Both the position numbers and the translations under genes were made by a program. The notes below the pieces were generated by a model that was given only the letters and a program-made list of their open reading frames with translations, was not told the origin of the DNA and ran no database searches. 64,000 nt of DNA, taken from NCBI RefSeq assembly GCF_004193775.1, contig NC_041011.1, positions 9,513,656 through 9,577,655 of the forward strand, in the 5' to 3' direction. The stretch comes from Glycine soja. Taxonomy: Eukaryota; Streptophyta; Magnoliopsida; Fabales; Fabaceae. Below, piece after piece: positions 59,256 through 64,000 of the stretch (position 1 is the stretch's first letter; every line of letters starts with the position of its first letter).

Positions 59256-61606
59256 ATAAGAAAGAAAAGGAGAAGAAACATTGGGGGGTGTGAATCAAAT
59301 GTGGCTCTTCATGGCGGAAATGAGTGTGCCTACTCTTACAGGTAATGCAAACAACGGTTTCTTCTGAAAAGTTCATGAAATTAAGGAGATCTTTGTATAC
59401 GCGGACAGGTAATGACACAATGCAGATTCTCATGAACGTGAACTTCATGAAATTGGAGCGGATCATCGGTCGGTTTTGGTTGGTTTGGGGCCCAAACAAC
59501 GTCAGCTGACCTAAATAGAAAATGTCTAGAATGTATTTCTTCCTGTTTGATTCTAAGAAAAAAAATTAACTTCTCACTGGTTAAAAATTAATTAATATAT
59601 ATACTCTGTTGGGATGTTATATATAAGACTCATCTAATTTAGTTTATCATTTTAAAAAAAAAACTATTATTATCATTAATAAATATCTCTCATAATTGTT
59701 TGTTAATATATTATTTCTCTTTTTTTAATAAGAAGTATTTTTAATTTAAAAATAATTAATGTAATAAATATTATAAAATGAGTACTCTTATAAAAAAAAC
59801 AAACATCAATTTAAATTCGAGTATTGTAAATAAGAATGGAGAAACTATTGTTAAATTTTATTCATCTCAAAATAAATTTTCTTTTTAAATTATCATTTAT
59901 TAGAATTTGATATCAACTATCAAAGAATAAAAAGATGTCATTAAAAATAGAATCTCAATTAGATAAAGAGTATTTTGGAGATGATTTTTTTAAATATTAT
60001 AAAATTAATTAAAATTTATTTATATTTGTATGATCAAAATATATACAGGAAGAGTAATTCATTTCTTCTTCTTTTTTTGGTACGTACAGAGTAATTGATT
60101 TCTAAGTGTATAATATATTATCGGGTGTTGGATATATCGAATGGAGCTATTCGGTTTTTGACTTTCTTTGCTTAGTTATCTATTTGGTCCTAGATTATTT
60201 TAAACAATTTAATTTGATCCTAAAATTTTTAAAGGTTGAATATATACTTAAATTCTTAAAAATGAATTAATTTTATCTCCAAATTTTTTTTAAAAAATAA
60301 TTTAATCTTCAATTTTTTAAAAATAAATCAATTTCATCCCCAAATCATTTTAGATGGTTAAATTTGGTTCTCAAGTTCTTGAAAATTTGGGAACTAAATT
60401 TATTTATTTTTAAGAATTTGAGGGTCAAATTAAACCTTTTAAAAATTTGAGGATCAAATTAATTTATTTTTAAAAATTTGAGGATCAAATTGAATCTTTT
60501 AAAAATTTAAAAATCAAATTGAACCATTTAAAATAATTTGGAGGTCAAATAGATAATTTACATTCTTTTTTCCTTTATCACCATTATCAAGTACCTAATT
60601 ATTTAATTATGGAAGAGCTTATCATTAAGCTTTAATTTGTATCTGTTAAACATCCATTTGAACTAATCTCCTTATAAAATCCCATCTAGCCTTTATGAAT
60701 CACCCACACATTACAAGCCTTCAAACATTATATCGAACCCAAGAAAACAACCATCATGGAATAAAATATTACTATTTGAAAAATGATAAGATGAAGTACA
60801 AAAATTAAGACCAATGAAAATAGATTTCTTTAACTTAGAGTAGAGAAGCATTGAACGAAAAAATAAAAAATCAAAGTGAGGGAAATAGGAGCAAGGTACG
60901 GTCAAGAAAGGAATTGGAAAAAATAATAAGACAGGTAATTTTGAGTGCGATGAAATCATTAGATGATGAATTATAGGTTAATGAGAAAATGAAATAAAAG
61001 GATCATTTATTCTTTAATGGACAATTTTAAGAAAACACCGCATGTGTTAAGAGAGTAAAAGAATGTTACATAGATAACCATGTTAAATTGGATGGGAAAT
61101 GCCACATGTACTTTTAAAATGAATTGGATGGTAACGAATTGAAACATATAATTGGGACAGGTGATTTTTGTCCCACATACGATACATTCTTGTATTGATA
61201 CTTTCACAAGACTCTAGCTTTTGGCTAGAAACCAAACTAACTTAATTATGATGATGCTAGAACAGGATATATGAAAGAAAGATGAGGAAAACTGCTAAAA
61301 ACAAAGTAGCATGCCAAATTAATTTAATTTCTATATAGCTACAAGGCTCAAGCTTGTTTTTATCTAGATCCTCAATCTCCAAACAAGACATCATTACTAA
61401 ATACAATTTTATACACGAATAACCATTCTCTTCCTCCACATAAGACAAAGGTTGTTTTTAGAAACTATGTTTCTCTACGGTAAACAATCTTGTTAATGTT
61501 CTATATGATTACTATTATAAATCAAGTTCTTCCTTCAAATATTTAAACATATACGTATAAAGACTCAAACTTGCTCGGTCACACCAAATGTTGTTGATAA
61601 CCCGCT
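59256..61606. other. Intergenic region between the two NHL genes
   Basis: No gene supported. It should contain the promoter of the 58.6-kb NHL gene (reading leftward) and the 3' region of the 61.6-kb one. A MITE-like inverted repeat lies at 60175-60562. Confidence 0.5.
60175..60562. mobile_element. MITE-like inverted repeat
   Basis: The left arm (ttatctatttggtcctagat, then ttaaacaatttaatttgatc) is inverted at the right (gatcaaattgaat..., ttggaggtcaaatagataa). Interior short repeats aaaaatttgaggatcaaatt occur several times. No coding capacity. Confidence 0.7.
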
Positions 61607-62458
61607 TCAAATATATAGCTGACAATCAGCAGGTTTTCCCCTATTGTCCATTGTCCCAGTGGTGGCATTATTATTCTGAAACACAACCTTCAACCCCTCA
61701 CAAATTGCCACTATCTCTTCAGTCCTCGTGGAAATTGAACCTGACTTAAACATGTTCACGGAAGACACCCTCAAAGTGAAGGTAACGGAGCCGGTACTTC
61801 GCTCTTTGACCAAGTCATCCATCGTTGTCTTTTCCAACAAATTTACATTCCCTTGGTTAGACAAACCTGCCACGTTCACATCCATATGATCATTTGTATT
61901 CAACACAAACCCAGGCGCATGATTAATTGCCATAACGCCATCCTTGTACGCCACGTCAACCTTGAAGTTGGAAAAATAAGCGACAAGTTTGTCATTCGGG
62001 TTGTCAATGCTTATTTTTGTGTCCCATTGACCAGCCAAGGTTGGCGTGGTTGTGAAGTTATTTACATTGAAGGAGACAACCTTGTACACAGGTAGCTCCG
62101 GACGTAGCATCAAGGCTAAGACGAGGCTCGAGAGAAAAAAGAACGTGAGGATCATCATAAAACATAATATGAAGCTTCGAATGAATCGGGTACCGGGTGA
62201 AGAGGTTTGATAGGTGGGAGGAGGACCATAGTAAGGTGCGTTTTGGGGGTAATGGTAACCGGGCGGGTAACCGGGTGGGTAACCGGGTGGGTATTGGGGG
62301 TATGTGTGAGGGTTTTGGTAATACATTGGGTGAGGAGGTGGATGGGTGGGGTGTGTAGTGGTTGGTGGTGGTGGGTCGGTGTGTTGTTCTGAGGATTGGT
62401 TAGTCAATGGTGGTGATTCTGTTTGGGAATTACCTTTTTCTTGATTGGACGAAGCCAT
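61607..62458 (-). CDS. Proline-rich LEA2/NHL-type membrane protein
   Basis: An intact 283-residue frame starts at ATG 62458 (MASSNQEKGN); the codons upstream in frame lack another ATG. Residues 1-90 are hydrophilic and rich in Pro, Thr, His and Tyr, with three tandem PPGY repeats (57-68). A transmembrane segment lies at ~95-117 (FILCFMMILTFFFLSSLVLA). The LEA_2 domain follows, with NPN at 153-155 and a final ICEGLKVVFQ strand. The protein is expected in the plasma membrane with the LEA2 domain outside, as for characterised NHL proteins. The Pro/Tyr-rich cytosolic tail distinguishes it from the smaller NHL neighbour. No frameshift or stop is present. Confidence 0.9.
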   Translation of the reverse strand: MASSNQEKGNSQTESPPLTNQSSEQHTDPPPPTTTHPTHPPPHPMYYQNPHTYPQYPPGYPPGYPPGYHYPQNAPYYGPPPTYQTSSPGTRFIRSFILCFMMILTFFFLSSLVLALMLRPELPVYKVVSFNVNNFTTTPTLAGQWDTKISIDNPNDKLVAYFSNFKVDVAYKDGVMAINHAPGFVLNTNDHMDVNVAGLSNQGNVNLLEKTTMDDLVKERSTGSVTFTLRVSSVNMFKSGSISTRTEEIVAICEGLKVVFQNNNATTGTMDNRGKPADCQLYI

Positions 62459-64000
62459 GTTGATTACCACAAGGTTTTAAATTGTGGTCACAATATTATA
62501 GTCTCGTTATGTTCTTTGATACTACAAGAAATTGCGGTTGATATGGTTGCAATAAGATATATATCCTAAAAACTTTGATGTTGCAACTAAAATTGTAGTA
62601 GTCCCAAACCTTTTTCTTAAAACTTTGCTTGATGATGGTTTTTGGTTTAATATTTTATCTCTCTCCCAATGATGACGATAGTGAATGGGAGGGAGGGAGG
62701 GAGAGGGGAAAGAGAGGCAATATGGTGAAGGGTGATATATGAAGTCTATCTACCCCAAGGAAGAAACAAAGAGAAAGGAGGTTCTTGGTGATGAAAGCAA
62801 CGGAAGACACAAAATTAGATTGATAGAAATGTGTGAAGACCGTAGGTTTCGTTGTTTCTATATTGTAATGTGTGTAAATATAAAAACGATTAAATTAGAT
62901 AAATGGGTTAAGTAAAGGAAGCCAAATGTAGTAAGTTGTTGATGGTAATTGCTAAAGTAATTATGTTGTGGGTTTTTAAGATAAAATTTAGTAATTTACT
63001 GTCATGATAAAATAATAAAAATGAGTAATAAGTTACAACAACAAGCTTTTTATATGAAAATATATTTAATTATACATAATTTAAAAATAATCTAATTTAT
63101 GACAGAAGTGTTAAACAGAAATCCCAACTTACCATAAAACAGATATATATACACTATTGAATAAAAATCCCAGCGTATTTAACTAAAGAAAGAAACAAAA
63201 ATCCCAACTTACCAAAAAAAATATAATTGATATTTAAAATTATTTTTATGAAAGATATGTATAATTAAATGCATATATTACTTACCATTGTTGGTCAATA
63301 TTATTATTCAATTAATTAACATTTATCTGTTAGTTTTATTTTCTGTAAATATTTTTATCATTTTCAATTGATATTTTAACCAAGTGTGTTGATTAACTAG
63401 TGTTGAATTATTTTAGTTTAATCAATAGTCTTAAATTTTAGTTAAATATTTAGGGAAAGAATTTTGTCATCTTTAAAGTTCTATGTGGCCTAAGTGGGGT
63501 TAAATTTGTTAATTTTATCCGATTTCTGATTTGTTAACACATTTTTAAATCACAATTTCAATTTTCAATATTATATATATTAATGTTGCTAATATTTTTT
63601 ATATATTAATGTTGTTAATATTTCGATTTTCATTATTTTAAAACCTGATTGAAAAATGAAATCTCATAAAAACAAATTGATCAGATTTTTAAATAAAGAT
63701 TAGTATATCTCACCAATATTATGAGTTAAAAAAATATAATTCTCACAACTGATTTTTTTTTTCTTTTTGACAACTCTTTTTCGGCAGTACTCATAACTGA
63801 TTTTGAATAACCATTTTAATACAAATGCATTCGGATGTCGCGGGATTTGATCTCCATCATCTTTATTTTCGGTAACACCTTCATTTTTATCTAGTGTATG
63901 GACTAGGTTATCCCTAAACCCAAGTTAGAAATTAGAGAATTATAATTTTAGAACTATAATGAAAGAACTTTTAAGACCGTGATATGTAATTGGACTTAGG
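62459..64000. other. Upstream region of the 61.6-kb NHL gene and AT-rich flank
   Basis: The 5' leader and promoter of the minus-strand NHL gene should lie here. A GA-rich run (gggagggagggagggagagg at 62688-62707; CT-rich on the coding strand) is typical of plant leaders. A small inverted repeat (actacaagaaattgcggttg / gttgcaactaaaattgtagt, ~62520-62602) could be a short MITE. Beyond ~62.9 kb the DNA is very AT-rich, with no gene seen. Confidence 0.45.

Overview
This window is AT-rich plant nuclear DNA. It has spliced gene fragments with GT-AG introns, plant Ty1/copia and Ty3/gypsy LTR retrotransposons, a TNP2-type CACTA transposon, tRNA-derived SINEs and MITEs. The repeat families and protein fragments fit a legume, most likely Glycine (soybean or a close relative); the genus is an inference from recall, not a database result. 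There are no bacterial features, tRNA/rRNA genes or CRISPR arrays. Only two intact protein-coding genes are convincing, both LEA2/NDR1-HIN1-like (NHL) membrane proteins on the minus strand at 58.6-59.3 kb and 61.6-62.5 kb. Everything else recognisable is mobile DNA or broken gene pieces.

Layout: 1-1.7 kb is the 3' end of a copia element (RT, RNase H, PPT, 3' LTR). 2.4-3.5 kb holds an F-box/LRR gene fragment next to an orphan CACTA terminus. The main object is a ~32.1 kb CACTA transposon at 4958-37045. It begins CACTACT-A-run, ends in the matching inverted sequence, and is flanked on both sides by TAA, the 3-bp target duplication size expected for CACTA elements. It encodes a TNP2-like transposase (23.8-27.0 kb) and a second TNP/Ulp1-protease-like gene (27.2-30.1 kb), both damaged. 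It also carries pieces of at least eight unrelated host genes with introns still in place. In the left arm these are a WD40 protein (+), HSP90 (-), a coiled-coil protein (-), subtilase (-) and VPS4/SKD1 (-). In the right arm they are AtuA/DUF1446-type (+), LETM1 (+) and KDPG/KHG aldolase (+). A 2.68 kb solo LTR with CCATA target duplications sits inside the left arm. The right end carries about ten palindromic copies of a CTACATCGGTT motif.

From 37 to 48 kb come tandem repeats, a degenerate short-period satellite (38.9-40 kb), a ~1.4 kb foldback (40.6-42.0 kb) and an RPA70-like pseudogene (42.5-48.0 kb). That pseudogene is interrupted by a MITE and by a complete but internally deleted gypsy element (44507-47834, GATTC duplications). 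From 48 to 57.5 kb come a LINE-type zinc-binding fragment, a degenerate ~200-bp tandem repeat split by a 966-bp TIR element rich in palindromes, another MITE, and a 3.76 kb internally deleted minus-strand copia element with two 641-bp LTRs. The last 6 kb is the only ordinary genic part.
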